From Terrabacter sp040702505 (GTDB lineage: Bacteria; Actinomycetota; Actinomycetes; Actinomycetales; Dermatophilaceae), in assembly GCF_040702505.1 (NCBI RefSeq), contig NZ_JBFBLC010000007.1:1-64000 (forward strand): 64,000 bases of DNA, read 5' to 3'. A program made the translations under genes and the position numbers. The notes beneath the pieces are model-generated. The model was not told the DNA's origin and did no database searches. It worked only from the letters and a program-made list of their open reading frames with translations. Of this stretch, positions 34,121-42,332 are shown in pieces. Numbering within the stretch: the first letter of the stretch is position 1; the number at the start of each line of letters is the position of its first letter.

Positions 34121-34897
34121 TCAGCGAGGCGGCATACGCAGGGCGCCGTCGAGGCGGATGACCTCACCGTTGAGCATCGGGTTGTCGACGATGTGGCGCA
34201 CGAGGCCGGCGTACTCCTCCGGGCGGCCGAGGCGCGACGGGTGCGGCACCTGCTTCTCGAGGATTTCCTTGACCTCGCCCGGCAGGCCGGCCAGCATCGG
34301 TGTCTCGAAGGTGCCGGGGGCGATGGTCATGACGCGAATCGCCTTGTCCGCCAGGTCGCGTGCGGCCGAGAGAGTGAGCCCGACGATGCCGCCCTTGCTC
34401 GCGGCGTACGCCGCCTGACCGATCTGCCCGTCGAACGCCGCGATGCTCGCGGTGTTGACGATGACACCCCGGTCGCCGTCGACCGGCTCGTTGCCGAGCA
34501 TCGCCGCCGCGGCGAGGCGCAGCACGTTGAACGAGCCGACGAGGTTGATGTCGATGACCGTCTTGAAGGTCTCGAGCGACAGCGGGCCGCCGCGACCGAT
34601 GACGCGCCCCGGCGTCGCGACACCGGCGCAGTTGACCGCGACCCGGAGCTCGCCGAGCCCGGTGGCGCGCTCGACGGCAGCCTGCACCTGCGCCTCGTCG
34701 CGCACGTCGGCGGCCACGAAGGTCGCGCTGCCCTCGCGCTTGCCGTTCAGCTCCTCGACGAGTGCCGGCGCGGTCGAGCCCTCCAGGTCGAGGATGACGA
34801 CGGTCGCGCCGTCGGCGACGAGTCGACGGGCGGTCGCGCCGCCGAGGCCGGAGCCGCCTCCGGTGACGAGGGCGACAGTGGACGAGTTCAGTTGCAT
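34121..34897 (-). CDS. SDR-family 3-hydroxyacyl-CoA dehydrogenase (type II-like)
   Basis: The 258-residue short-chain dehydrogenase has NAD-binding VTGGGSGLGGATARRL, Asp after the second strand (VVILDLEGS, NAD preference), the NCAG motif, catalytic Ser in NTASIAAFD and YAASKGG. DGQIGQAAYAASKGG and TIAPGTFETPMLAGLP are as in type II 3-hydroxyacyl-CoA dehydrogenases (HSD17B10-like). It probably oxidises 3-hydroxyacyl-CoA in fatty-acid or branched-chain amino-acid breakdown. It lies 53 bases downstream of the acyl-CoA dehydrogenase gene on the same strand, so the two act in the same pathway. Confidence 0.85.
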   Translation of the reverse strand: MQLNSSTVALVTGGGSGLGGATARRLVADGATVVILDLEGSTAPALVEELNGKREGSATFVAADVRDEAQVQAAVERATGLGELRVAVNCAGVATPGRVIGRGGPLSLETFKTVIDINLVGSFNVLRLAAAAMLGNEPVDGDRGVIVNTASIAAFDGQIGQAAYAASKGGIVGLTLSAARDLADKAIRVMTIAPGTFETPMLAGLPGEVKEILEKQVPHPSRLGRPEEYAGLVRHIVDNPMLNGEVIRLDGALRMPPR

Positions 34898-34950
34898 GAC
34901 AAGCCTTTCGGGCGTATGCGGTGTGGTGGGATGGGGAGGGCGCGTGACGG

Positions 34951-36096
34951 TCAGCGGGTGAGGAGCTGACGGGAGATGACGAGGCGCTGGATCTGGTTGG
35001 TGCCCTCGAAGATCTGGGTCACCTTGGCCTCGCGCATGTAGCGCTCGAGCGGGAAGTCTTCGGTGTAGCCGGCGCCGCCGAGCACCTGGACCGCGTCGGT
35101 GGTCACCTTCATCGCGGTGTCGGTGGCCAGGAGCTTGGCGACCGCGGCCTCCTTGCCGAAGGCGCGCCCGGCGTCCTTGAGGCGAGCGGCGTGAAGGTAC
35201 GTGGCGCGCGCGGAGGTGACGGCCGCCTCCATGTCGGCGAGCAGGAAGGCGAGGCCCTGGAAGTCGGCGATGCGGCGGCCGAACTGCTCGCGCTCGCTCG
35301 CATAGGCGGCAGCTGCGTCGAGTGCCGCCTGCGCGAGTCCTGTTGCGGCAGCCGCGATCCCGAGCCGTCCGGCGTCGAGGGCGGACAGGGCGATCTTCAT
35401 GCCGTCGCCCTCCCGGCCGACCAGCCGGGAGCCGTCGACCATCACGCCGTCGAACATGACCTGCGCCACCGGGTCGCAGTGCAGTCCCATCTTGCGCTCC
35501 GGTGCGGCGAAGGACAGGCCCGCGGCGTCGCCCGGGACGATGAAGGTCGACAGGCCCTTGCCTCCGTCGTCCGACGTGCGGGCGAAGGTCGTGTAGTAGT
35601 CGGCGTGGCCGGCGTGGGAGATCCAGGCCTTGGTGCCCTTGAGCGACCAGTCGTCGCCGGTGCGGGCCGCCCGGGTCGTCATCGAGGCGATGTCGGACCC
35701 GGCGAGCGGCTCGGAGAGGCAGTAGGCGCCGAGCTGTTCGCCCGAGAGCATGCCGGGCAGGAGCGCGTCCTGCTGCTCCTTCGTGCCGTAGGTGGCGACG
35801 GGGTAGGCGGTCAGGCTGTGCACGCTGACGCCGACCGCGACGCTCATCCACACGGTGGCGATCTCCTCGACCACCTGGAGGTAGACCTCGTAGGGCTGCG
35901 CGGCGCCGCCGAACTCCTCGGGGTAGGGCAGCGAGAGCAGGCCCGCACGGCCCAGGGTGCGGAAGACCTCCTGGGGGAAGGCGTGCGCGCGTTCGGCGTC
36001 GTCGACCTTCGGTGCGAGGTCCTTGCGGCAGATCTCGCGGGTGAGCTCGATCAGGTCGGCGGCTTCGTCGGTCGGCAACAGCCTCGTCGCTGGCAT
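34951..36096 (-). CDS. Acyl-CoA dehydrogenase
   Basis: The 381-residue flavoprotein has three parts: an N-terminal helical domain, a middle beta domain (YCLSEPLAGSDIASMTTRA) and a C-terminal helical domain. The catalytic Glu is in KVTQIFEGTNQIQR, and FAD contacts are in QVLGGAGYTEDFPLERYMRE. It oxidises an acyl-CoA to the 2-enoyl-CoA and passes electrons to ETF. With the SDR downstream it supplies the first and third steps of beta-oxidation; hydratase and thiolase genes are not in the window. Confidence 0.9.
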   Translation of the reverse strand: MPATRLLPTDEAADLIELTREICRKDLAPKVDDAERAHAFPQEVFRTLGRAGLLSLPYPEEFGGAAQPYEVYLQVVEEIATVWMSVAVGVSVHSLTAYPVATYGTKEQQDALLPGMLSGEQLGAYCLSEPLAGSDIASMTTRAARTGDDWSLKGTKAWISHAGHADYYTTFARTSDDGGKGLSTFIVPGDAAGLSFAAPERKMGLHCDPVAQVMFDGVMVDGSRLVGREGDGMKIALSALDAGRLGIAAAATGLAQAALDAAAAYASEREQFGRRIADFQGLAFLLADMEAAVTSARATYLHAARLKDAGRAFGKEAAVAKLLATDTAMKVTTDAVQVLGGAGYTEDFPLERYMREAKVTQIFEGTNQIQRLVISRQLLTR

Positions 36097-36235
36097 GCCT
36101 CAGATACTAGGACGTCCGAGCATTCCGTCCAAAGTGTGAGATGAGGGTTCGTGGGAGGGGTCGCGCCGCGGCCGGCTCGCCGACCGCACCCACGGAAATG
36201 GGACGACGGCGAGGTGGCCGCCGCCCTACGTTCGA

Positions 36236-37519
36236 GTGGTGCTCACGCTCCTGCGGCGGCCGCCGCGCGAGGCGGACGCGACCACCACCTTCTACGCGCT
36301 GACGGCGGTCGCGGCCTTCGCCTTCGCCCTGTGCTTCACCCTGAACCTCGTCTTCCAGTACCGCGTCGTCGGCCTGGACCCCTTCCAGATGGTGCTCGTC
36401 GGGACGGTGCTCGAGGCGACCTGCTTCCTCTTCGAGATACCGACCGGCATCGTGGCCGACCTCTACAGCCGCCGCGTGTCGGTCATCATCGGGTTCCTGC
36501 TCATCGGTGTCGGGTTCGCGGTCGAGGGGGTGGTCGCGACGTTCGCCGCGGCGCTGGTCGGCAACGTGCTCTGGGGCGTCGGCTTCACCTTCACCTCCGG
36601 CGCGCTGCAGGCGTGGATCACCGACGAGGTCGGGGAGGACGCCGTCGCGCCGGTGTTCACGCGGGAGACGCAGCTGCACCTCGCCTTCGGGATCGTGGGC
36701 ACGTCGGCGGCAGGTGGTCTCGGCCTGCTCAGCCTCCGCGCGCCGGTCATCACGGCCGGCGCCGTCCTGGTCCTGCTTGCCCTCGGGCTGTGGGCCGTCA
36801 TGCCGGAACGGCACTTCCACCCGACACCCCGAGGTGACCGCGAGACCTTCGGGCACCTGCGGCAGCAGCTCGTGGCTGGACTGCGCATCGCGCGTCGGCG
36901 GCGCGTCGTACGCGTCTTCCTACTCGTCAGCCTGCTCGTCGGTCTCGCCAGCGAGGTGTTCGACCGGCTCTGGCAGGTGCGGGTGCTCGACACCTTCACG
37001 GTGCCGGCGGTGTTCGGCGGCGACGAGGCGGTGGCCTTCACCGCGTTCGCCCTGGTCGGCACGGTCGTCTCGCTGGGCGCCTCGCTGGCCAGCGGGCGGT
37101 GGCTGCCCCGGCGGCTGGTGGACGCGACCCCCGGGCTGCCCGTGGCCGCGGCCGCCCTCGTTCAGGTCCTGGCGGTCGTCGGCGTGGCTCTGCTCGGCAA
37201 CCTGTGGCTGGTGCTGGTCTGCGTGTGGCTGCGCGGCGCCGCGATGGCGTTCAGCGCACCGATCGAGGCGACGTGGGTCAACCGCAACCTCGAGGGACCG
37301 ACCCGGGCGACGGTGCTGTCGCTGAACAGCCAGGCCAACGCCCTCGGCCAGGTCGCCGGTGGCCCGCCGCTCGGCGCGCTCGCGACGTGGGCCTCGATCC
37401 CGGTCGCGCTGCTGGTCGCCGCCGTCGTGCAGGCCCCGTCGGTCGCTGCCTTCCTCCGGATCCGCTCGGCCGGGGCGGGCACGGAGGGCCGCGTCCTCGA
37501 GGCCTCGCTGGAGGAGTGA
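36236..37519 (+). CDS. MFS transporter
   Basis: About 427 residues with 12 predicted helices begin with GTG 36236 or GTG 36239. The loop between helices 2 and 3 carries the MFS motif A-like FEIPTGIVADLYSRRVSVI. A cytoplasmic loop between the halves (PERHFHPTPRGDRETFGHLR) is charged. Late motifs WVNRNLEGPTRATVLSLNSQ and GQVAGGPPLGALA recall small-molecule efflux members found beside regulators. It faces the divergent acyl-CoA dehydrogenase gene. Substrate unknown. Confidence 0.85.
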   Translation: MVLTLLRRPPREADATTTFYALTAVAAFAFALCFTLNLVFQYRVVGLDPFQMVLVGTVLEATCFLFEIPTGIVADLYSRRVSVIIGFLLIGVGFAVEGVVATFAAALVGNVLWGVGFTFTSGALQAWITDEVGEDAVAPVFTRETQLHLAFGIVGTSAAGGLGLLSLRAPVITAGAVLVLLALGLWAVMPERHFHPTPRGDRETFGHLRQQLVAGLRIARRRRVVRVFLLVSLLVGLASEVFDRLWQVRVLDTFTVPAVFGGDEAVAFTAFALVGTVVSLGASLASGRWLPRRLVDATPGLPVAAAALVQVLAVVGVALLGNLWLVLVCVWLRGAAMAFSAPIEATWVNRNLEGPTRATVLSLNSQANALGQVAGGPPLGALATWASIPVALLVAAVVQAPSVAAFLRIRSAGAGTEGRVLEASLEE

Positions 37520-37527
37520 GGCGGGCG

Positions 37528-38613
37528 TCACTGTGGATAGGTGCGCACCTCGGTGGCCTTGACGGCCGCCCAGACGTGCTGGCCGACCTGCAGGCCGAGC
37601 GCCGTGACCGACTCGAGGGTCACCTCGGCGGTGAGCGGGAGCGTGCCGACGAGGCCGACTCGCGCCGACTGCCCCTGCAGGGTCAGGGACGCGATCCGAA
37701 GCCGCCACGCGTTGCGGGCCGACCCCTCCGGCTCGTGCCGGTGGAGCGACACGGCGCTCGGGGCGACCGTCGCCCACACGGACCCCTCGGTCGGCGCCGT
37801 GGTGACGAGGAGGCCACCCCCGGCGGTGTGCACGTGTCCGTGTGAGTCGCCCTGTGCCGCATACAGGTTCAGTCCGACGACGGTGCCGACATAGGGGCTG
37901 CGCGGCTCGCTCAGCACCTCGGCCGGGGTGCCGGCCTGCGTCACACGGCCGTTCTCGATGAAGACGAGATGGTCGGCGAGCGTGAGGGCGTCGAGCGGGT
38001 CGTGCGTCACGAGGACCGTCACGCCGGCGTATGCCGTGAGGCGGGCTGCGAGGTCGCTGCGGGTCCGTGCGCGTGTGTCGGGATCGAGAGCCGACAGCGG
38101 CTCGTCGAGGAGCAGGAGGGCGGGGTCGGTGGCCAGCGCCCGGGCCAGGGCGACCCGCGCCTGCTGCCCGGAGGACAGCTCGGCGGGCCTCGCGGTGGCG
38201 CGGTCGACCAGGCCGACCCGCTCCAGCTCGTCGAGGGCCCGGGCCCTGGCGCGGCGGCGGTCGAGGCCGCGGCTGCGCGGACCGTAGGCGATGTTGTCGA
38301 CAGCGCGCAGGTGGGGGAAGAGCAGGCTGTCGGCGAGCATGAGTCCCACCCGGCGCTGCTCGGGGGCCAGGCGCCGCCGGCCGTCGTCCCAGACCTCGGC
38401 GCCGACCCGGACGTGACCTTCGCCGAGCGGCAGCACCCCGGCGAGGGCGAGGACGCTCGTCGTCTTGCCGCCGCCGTTGGGCCCCAGCACCCCGATGACC
38501 TGGCCGGGCCGCGCGGCCAGCGGCACGTCGAGCTCGACAGCCCCACGCCGCAACCGGATCCGCGCGTCGAGGCCTTCACCAACCGCAGGATGCCCGGTGC
38601 TCAGCGCAACCAC
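37528..38613 (-). CDS. modC: Molybdate ABC transporter ATP-binding protein
   Basis: The 361-residue ATPase starts at GTG 38613, overlapping the ModB stop by 13 bases. Walker A GPNGGGKTT, signature LSSGQQARVALARAL and Walker B LLLLDEPLSALDP, then the switch His in VTHDPLDAL. A C-terminal TOBE/Mop domain (from about residue 290: VWATVAPSAVSLHRHEPEG to LGLQVGQHVWAAVKATEV) can bind oxyanion for transport control. Last gene of the mod operon. Supplies energy for molybdate (or tungstate) import. Confidence 0.9.
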   Translation of the reverse strand: MVALSTGHPAVGEGLDARIRLRRGAVELDVPLAARPGQVIGVLGPNGGGKTTSVLALAGVLPLGEGHVRVGAEVWDDGRRRLAPEQRRVGLMLADSLLFPHLRAVDNIAYGPRSRGLDRRRARARALDELERVGLVDRATARPAELSSGQQARVALARALATDPALLLLDEPLSALDPDTRARTRSDLAARLTAYAGVTVLVTHDPLDALTLADHLVFIENGRVTQAGTPAEVLSEPRSPYVGTVVGLNLYAAQGDSHGHVHTAGGGLLVTTAPTEGSVWATVAPSAVSLHRHEPEGSARNAWRLRIASLTLQGQSARVGLVGTLPLTAEVTLESVTALGLQVGQHVWAAVKATEVRTYPQ

Positions 38614-39386
38614 CTCCCGCGCAGCACGCCGAGCACGAGGATGCTGACGGCGAGCAGCAGGATGCTGATCGAGATCGCGACCTGCGGGTCGCTCTCGAGC
38701 TCGACGTAGACGAGCAGGGGCAGCGTCTGCGTCCGGCCCTGGAAGTTGCCCGCGAAGGTGATGGTCGCCCCGAACTCCCCGAGCGCGCGGGCCCAGGCGA
38801 GGGCGAGCCCGCTGGCGATGCCGGGCAGCACGAGCGGCACGCCCACGGTGCGCAGGTAGCGCAGGTCGCCGGCGCCGAGCGTGCGCGCCACGTGCTCGAG
38901 GCGCGGGTCGAGCCCGCGCATGGCGCCCTCGACGGCGAGCACGTAGTACGGCATCGCCACGAACGTCTCGGCGAGCACGACCGCGACGGTCGTGAAGGGG
39001 ATCTGGATGCCGAAGGGCGTCAGGTGCTGGCCGATGACCCCGTTGCGGCCCCAGGTGAGGAGCAGGGCCACGCCGCCGACGACGGGCGGCAGGACCAGCG
39101 GCACCGTGATCAGCGCGCGCACCCAGCTGGTCCCGGGCCCGTCCGAGCGGGCGAGGAGCCACGCCAGTGGAGTCCCGAGCAGCAGGCACAGCACCGCCGT
39201 GCACGACGTGGTCGTCAGCGAGAGCCGCAGTGCCGGAAGGACGCTCGGCGTGGCGAGGTCCGACGGGATGCGTGCCCAGTCGGCCCGCAGCAGCAGGGCG
39301 ACGAGCGGCACGACGAGCAGGAGCAGGGCGAGCGCGGCAGGCAGGCCCAGGGTGACCCGGGAACGCCACGAGCCGGCATACCTCAT
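38601..39386 (-). CDS. modB: Molybdate ABC transporter permease
   Basis: The 261-residue protein has six helices. The EAA loop reads GASALRALGEFGA-like: here ALAWARALGEFGATITFAG, the classic ModB motif that docks to ModC. The MAMPYYVL-like segment FVAMPYYVLAVEGAMRGLDP is also typical. Starts at ATG 39386, 34 bases after the ModA stop. Forms the membrane channel of the molybdate importer. Confidence 0.9.
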   Translation of the reverse strand: MRYAGSWRSRVTLGLPAALALLLLVVPLVALLLRADWARIPSDLATPSVLPALRLSLTTTSCTAVLCLLLGTPLAWLLARSDGPGTSWVRALITVPLVLPPVVGGVALLLTWGRNGVIGQHLTPFGIQIPFTTVAVVLAETFVAMPYYVLAVEGAMRGLDPRLEHVARTLGAGDLRYLRTVGVPLVLPGIASGLALAWARALGEFGATITFAGNFQGRTQTLPLLVYVELESDPQVAISISILLLAVSILVLGVLRGRWLR

Positions 39387-39420
39387 GTCGTCACTCTCCC
39401 CGGCGGCGGCGCGGCGGCGT

Positions 39421-40275
39421 TCAGGGCGCGCCGAAGCCGAAGGACTGCACCGTCGCCCGCCCAGCGTCGCTGAGCACGTAGGCGACGAAAGCCTTCGTGG
39501 CGGCGTCGTCGGACAGCGCGACGACGGGGTAGTCGAGCCGGGTGTTGAGCTGGGAGGGGATCGCGACGCCCGTGACGCTCCCCTTCGCCGCGACGACGTC
39601 GGAGTGGTAGACCACGGCTGCGTCGGCCTCGGCGAGCTTGACCTTGGCGAGCGTCGCCTTGACGTCGACCTCCTTGCTCACGACGTTGGGAACGATGCGG
39701 GCCTTGGCGAACGTGGCCTGGGCGGCCTTGCCGCAGGGGACTGTGTCGGCGCAGGTGACGACCTTGACGGTGGGCTTGGCGAGGTCGCTGATCGAGGTGA
39801 CGTGGCCGGGGTTGCCCGGGGGGACGGCGATCTCGAGGACGTTCGAGGCGAACGTCCTGGTGTCCTTGGCCAGGCTCTTGTCGAGCGGCGCGGCCGCAGC
39901 GGTGCCGGCGAGGGCGAGCACCGAGGCGGGCGCGCCGTTGTCGACCTGCTGCACGAGGGTGGCGCTGGAGCCGTAGGAGGTGCGGACGGTGACCCCGGGG
40001 TGCGCCGCCTCGAAGTCCTTGGCGAGCTTGTCGAACGACTCGGTGAGCGACGCGGCGGCCAGCACGGTGACGGTGCCCTGCGGCGAGTCCGCGGAGGTGC
40101 CGGCTCCGGGCTTCGCGGCGCCGTCGGTGCTGTCGGCGCTGCCGTTGCCACCGCAGGCCGCGAGCAGCACGGCCGCGAGGGCCACGGTGGTGACAGTGGT
40201 GGCGGTGGTGGTGGCGTTGGTGGTGGTCCGGGCGCTTCTGCCGGAGGGGCGGCGCACCGCACGGGGGGTCCTCAT
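39421..40275 (-). CDS. modA: Molybdate-binding lipoprotein
   Basis: The 284-residue solute-binding protein has a Thr-rich N-terminus and a lipobox AVLLAAC with Cys41 as anchor. The mature part begins with a Gly/Ser-rich linker, then VTVLAAASLTESFDKLAKDF, the usual ModA first lobe with oxyanion-contacting Ser residues, and TSYGSSATLVQQVDNGAPAS. ADAAVVYHSDVVAAKG near the end is the second-lobe contact with Tyr. The ATG overlaps the stop of the HTH-Mop gene by four bases. Confidence 0.9.
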   Translation of the reverse strand: MRTPRAVRRPSGRSARTTTNATTTATTVTTVALAAVLLAACGGNGSADSTDGAAKPGAGTSADSPQGTVTVLAAASLTESFDKLAKDFEAAHPGVTVRTSYGSSATLVQQVDNGAPASVLALAGTAAAAPLDKSLAKDTRTFASNVLEIAVPPGNPGHVTSISDLAKPTVKVVTCADTVPCGKAAQATFAKARIVPNVVSKEVDVKATLAKVKLAEADAAVVYHSDVVAAKGSVTGVAIPSQLNTRLDYPVVALSDDAATKAFVAYVLSDAGRATVQSFGFGAP

Positions 40276-40667
40276 GCCGGGATCTCCACGACGACATGGG
40301 TGGACTTGACGCTGGCGACGGCGACGGAGCCGACTTCGAGGGCCAGGTCGTCCACGGACTCGCTCGAGAGCAGCGACACGATCCGGAACGGGCCGCACTG
40401 CAGCTCGACCTTGGCCATCACCGTGTCGCGGGTGATGGCGGTGACGATGCCGCGCATCCGGTTGCGGGCGGACGCGCCCCCGATGGCGCCGACCGCAGCC
40501 GGATGCGCGAGCTCCTGGGCGACCGCAGCCAGCTGGGCGCCGTCGACCGTGCGGCGTCCGACGTCGTCGGCGCCACCGTCCAGGCGCCCGGAGTCGACCA
40601 TGCGGCGGACGGTGTCGTCGGAGACGCCGAGCAGCGCGGCAGCCTCGGTGATGCGCAGGTGCGGCAT
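40272..40667 (-). CDS. HTH-Mop (molybdate-responsive) regulator heading the mod operon
   Basis: The 131-residue protein begins MPHLRITEAAALLGVSDDTV, an excisionase/MerR-type HTH (residues 1-50), followed by a Mop/TOBE domain (SARNRMRGIVTAITRDTVMA to VASVKSTHVVVEIPA). This is the short actinobacterial equivalent of ModE: the Mop part binds molybdate, the HTH binds DNA. Being first in the operon, with a 4-base overlap with modA, it most likely controls the transporter. A storage role for the Mop domain is an alternative. Confidence 0.8.
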   Translation of the reverse strand: MPHLRITEAAALLGVSDDTVRRMVDSGRLDGGADDVGRRTVDGAQLAAVAQELAHPAAVGAIGGASARNRMRGIVTAITRDTVMAKVELQCGPFRIVSLLSSESVDDLALEVGSVAVASVKSTHVVVEIPA

Positions 40668-40773
40668 GGATGGCACATTACACCCGCATGTGCGGCACGC
40701 GGCCGGCGTCGGCGGATCGGGATGGACCGATGAGTTCAAAAGGGGTTGACGGAGACGGCGCGGGCGGCGTTTA

Positions 40774-40791
40774 ATCAAGACATCAGTTGAT
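40774..40791. promoter_or_regulatory. Candidate ArsR operator
   Basis: ATCAA-GACATCAG-TTGAT is an inverted repeat (5-bp arms, 8-base spacer) just upstream of the ArsR-family gene and overlapping the zone where its promoter should be. It is AT-rich against a GC-rich background. Autoregulation by the product at 40809 is inferred. Confidence 0.45.
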
Positions 40792-40808
40792 CAAGGAGTT
40801 GGTTGACA

Positions 40809-41225
40809 ATGAATCTCCCCGCGACAGAAGACCTCGACCGCGCGTTCGCGGCCCTGGCCGACCCGGTGCGCCGGGCCATCGTGGCCCGGCTCAGCCGCGG
40901 GGCAGCCACCGTCAACGAGCTCGCCGAGCCGTTCGAGATCAGCAAGCAGGCCGTCAGCAAGCACATCCAGGTGCTCGAGGCGGCCGGGCTGGTGAGCCGC
41001 AGCCGTGACGCCCAGCGCCGACCCGTCCACCTCGAGGCCGCCCGGCTCGAGGCGCTCACGGCCTGGATCGACCGCTACCGCCTTGTCGCCGAGCAGCAGT
41101 TCCGCTCGCTCGACGCAGTCCTCGAACGCACCGCCGCGGTCCCGTCGCAGGCCGGGGCCCCTCATCCGTCAGCACCGAACGCAGCACTCACACCGAAAGA
41201 GAACGACAAGGAGCACCAGTCATGA
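40809..41225 (+). CDS. ArsR-family transcriptional regulator
   Basis: The 138-residue winged-helix protein begins MNLPATEDLDRAFAALADPV. DNA-binding region: VNELAEPFEISKQAVSKHIQ. No Cys cluster for metals is present, so this is the non-metal 'DUF/SRPBCC-linked' type. The C-terminal tail is Pro/Ala-rich. AAGGAG lies nine bases before ATG 40809. The stop overlaps the SRPBCC start by ATGA. The ArsR-SRPBCC pair is a common actinobacterial module in which the regulator controls the adjacent lipid- or ligand-binding protein. Confidence 0.85.
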   Translation: MNLPATEDLDRAFAALADPVRRAIVARLSRGAATVNELAEPFEISKQAVSKHIQVLEAAGLVSRSRDAQRRPVHLEAARLEALTAWIDRYRLVAEQQFRSLDAVLERTAAVPSQAGAPHPSAPNAALTPKENDKEHQS

Positions 41226-41728
41226 CCAACCAGCTCACCCTCGACATCCCCGTCGGCGTGCCGTGGATCGACTTCACCCGCGAGTTCGACGCGCCGGTCG
41301 AGGCCGTCTTCAACGCGCACCGTGACCCCGAGCTCGTCCGCCAGTGGCTCGGACCGCACGGCTACGAGATGCAGATCCAGCGCTGGGACTTCACCTCCGG
41401 CGGTGGCTACCACTACACCCACCGCGACGGTGACAACGTCTACGGCTTCCGCGGCACCTTCCACACGGTCCGCGACAACGAGATCGCCATCCAGACCTTC
41501 GAGTTCGAGGGCGCTCCCGACGAGGTGGCGATCGAGTTCATGCGGTTCGTCGACCTCGGCGACGGGCGGTGTCGGCTCGAGGGCCGCAGCGTCGGTCGCA
41601 CCGTCGAGGGGCGCGACATGATGGTGGCGAGCGGCATGGAGAAGGGGATGGTCGAGGGCTACGACCGCCTCGACGCGCTCGTGGCGCCGGCCGCCGCGAC
41701 GCCCTCGAGCGCCCCGGCGCAGGGCTGA
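41222..41728 (+). CDS. SRPBCC (AHSA1-type) protein
   Basis: The 168-residue protein begins MTNQLTLDIPVGVPWIDFTR, then REFDAPVEAVFNAHRDPELV, a strand-helix typical of AHSA1 domains, and QWLGPHGYEMQIQRWDFTSG. The end GMEKGMVEGYDRLDAL is a long helix. Translationally coupled to the ArsR gene. Members bind hydrophobic ligands or modify Hsp90 in eukaryotes; the bacterial role is unknown. Confidence 0.85.
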   Translation: MTNQLTLDIPVGVPWIDFTREFDAPVEAVFNAHRDPELVRQWLGPHGYEMQIQRWDFTSGGGYHYTHRDGDNVYGFRGTFHTVRDNEIAIQTFEFEGAPDEVAIEFMRFVDLGDGRCRLEGRSVGRTVEGRDMMVASGMEKGMVEGYDRLDALVAPAAATPSSAPAQG

Positions 41729-41733
41729 CCGCC

Positions 41734-42174
41734 GTGGACTGGACGCTCGAGGTCGTCATCGTGCCGGTCAGCGACCTGGACCGCGCCATCGCCTTCTACC
41801 GCGACCAGGTGGGCTTCCACCTCGACCACGACACGGAGAACGAGCACATGCACGTCGCCCAGCTGACGCCGCCGGGCTCGGGCTGCTCGATCGTCGTGGG
41901 GAGCCTGCCCGCCCAGAACGCGATGGCGCCCGGCTCGCTGCACGGCGTCCAGCTCGTCGTCGCCGACGCGACGGCGGCCCGCGAGGAGCTCGTCGCCCGG
42001 GGCGTGGAGTGCTCGGAGGTCCAGGTCATCGACCCGCGCGACGGGGGCACCTTCTTCGGCTTCTCCGACCCCGACGGCAACTCGTGGGCGGTCCAGCAGA
42101 TCGCGGCGCGTGCCGACAAGCCGCTCATCCCTCCCGAGGCTCGGGGCCGCTTCGGCGAGGACCTCGAGCCCTGA
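41734..42174 (+). CDS. VOC-family (glyoxalase-like) protein
   Basis: The 146-residue product starts at GTG 41734 (MDWTLEVVIVPVSDLDRAIA). It has paired beta-alpha units with FYRDQVGFHLDHDTENEHMH in the first and GTFFGFSDPDGNSWAVQQI in the second; His, Glu and Asp residues could bind a metal. It is six bases after the SRPBCC stop, so it is the third gene of the ArsR operon. This triple (ArsR, SRPBCC, VOC) recurs in actinobacteria. Substrate unknown. Confidence 0.8.
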   Translation: MDWTLEVVIVPVSDLDRAIAFYRDQVGFHLDHDTENEHMHVAQLTPPGSGCSIVVGSLPAQNAMAPGSLHGVQLVVADATAAREELVARGVECSEVQVIDPRDGGTFFGFSDPDGNSWAVQQIAARADKPLIPPEARGRFGEDLEP

Positions 42175-42186
42175 GCCCACGCCGTG

Positions 42187-42262
42187 GCACCCGAACGACG
42201 CGTTCGGTCGTGAACTCCGCGCTCTACCGCTGAGTTCGCGACCGAACGCCGCGTTCGGGTGC
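42187..42262. repeat. Intergenic palindrome, CGAACG-type family, copy 1
   Basis: Left arm 42187-42217 and right arm 42232-42262 are 31 bp each and pair with three mismatches. Each arm contains a CCGAACGxxGCGTTCGG core that is itself palindromic, with GTTCGCGA/TCGTGAAC flank. It lies between the VOC and gabT genes. The same core forms the arms of the palindrome at 48410-48493. It probably acts as a terminator, and may be a mobile repeat. Confidence 0.75.
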
Positions 42263-42332
42263 GGAATGCGAACGTATGCCGTCGGGTGGCCCGGGTTCCC
42301 CGGCGACCCCGGGGGGCGGCATACTGACGAGC

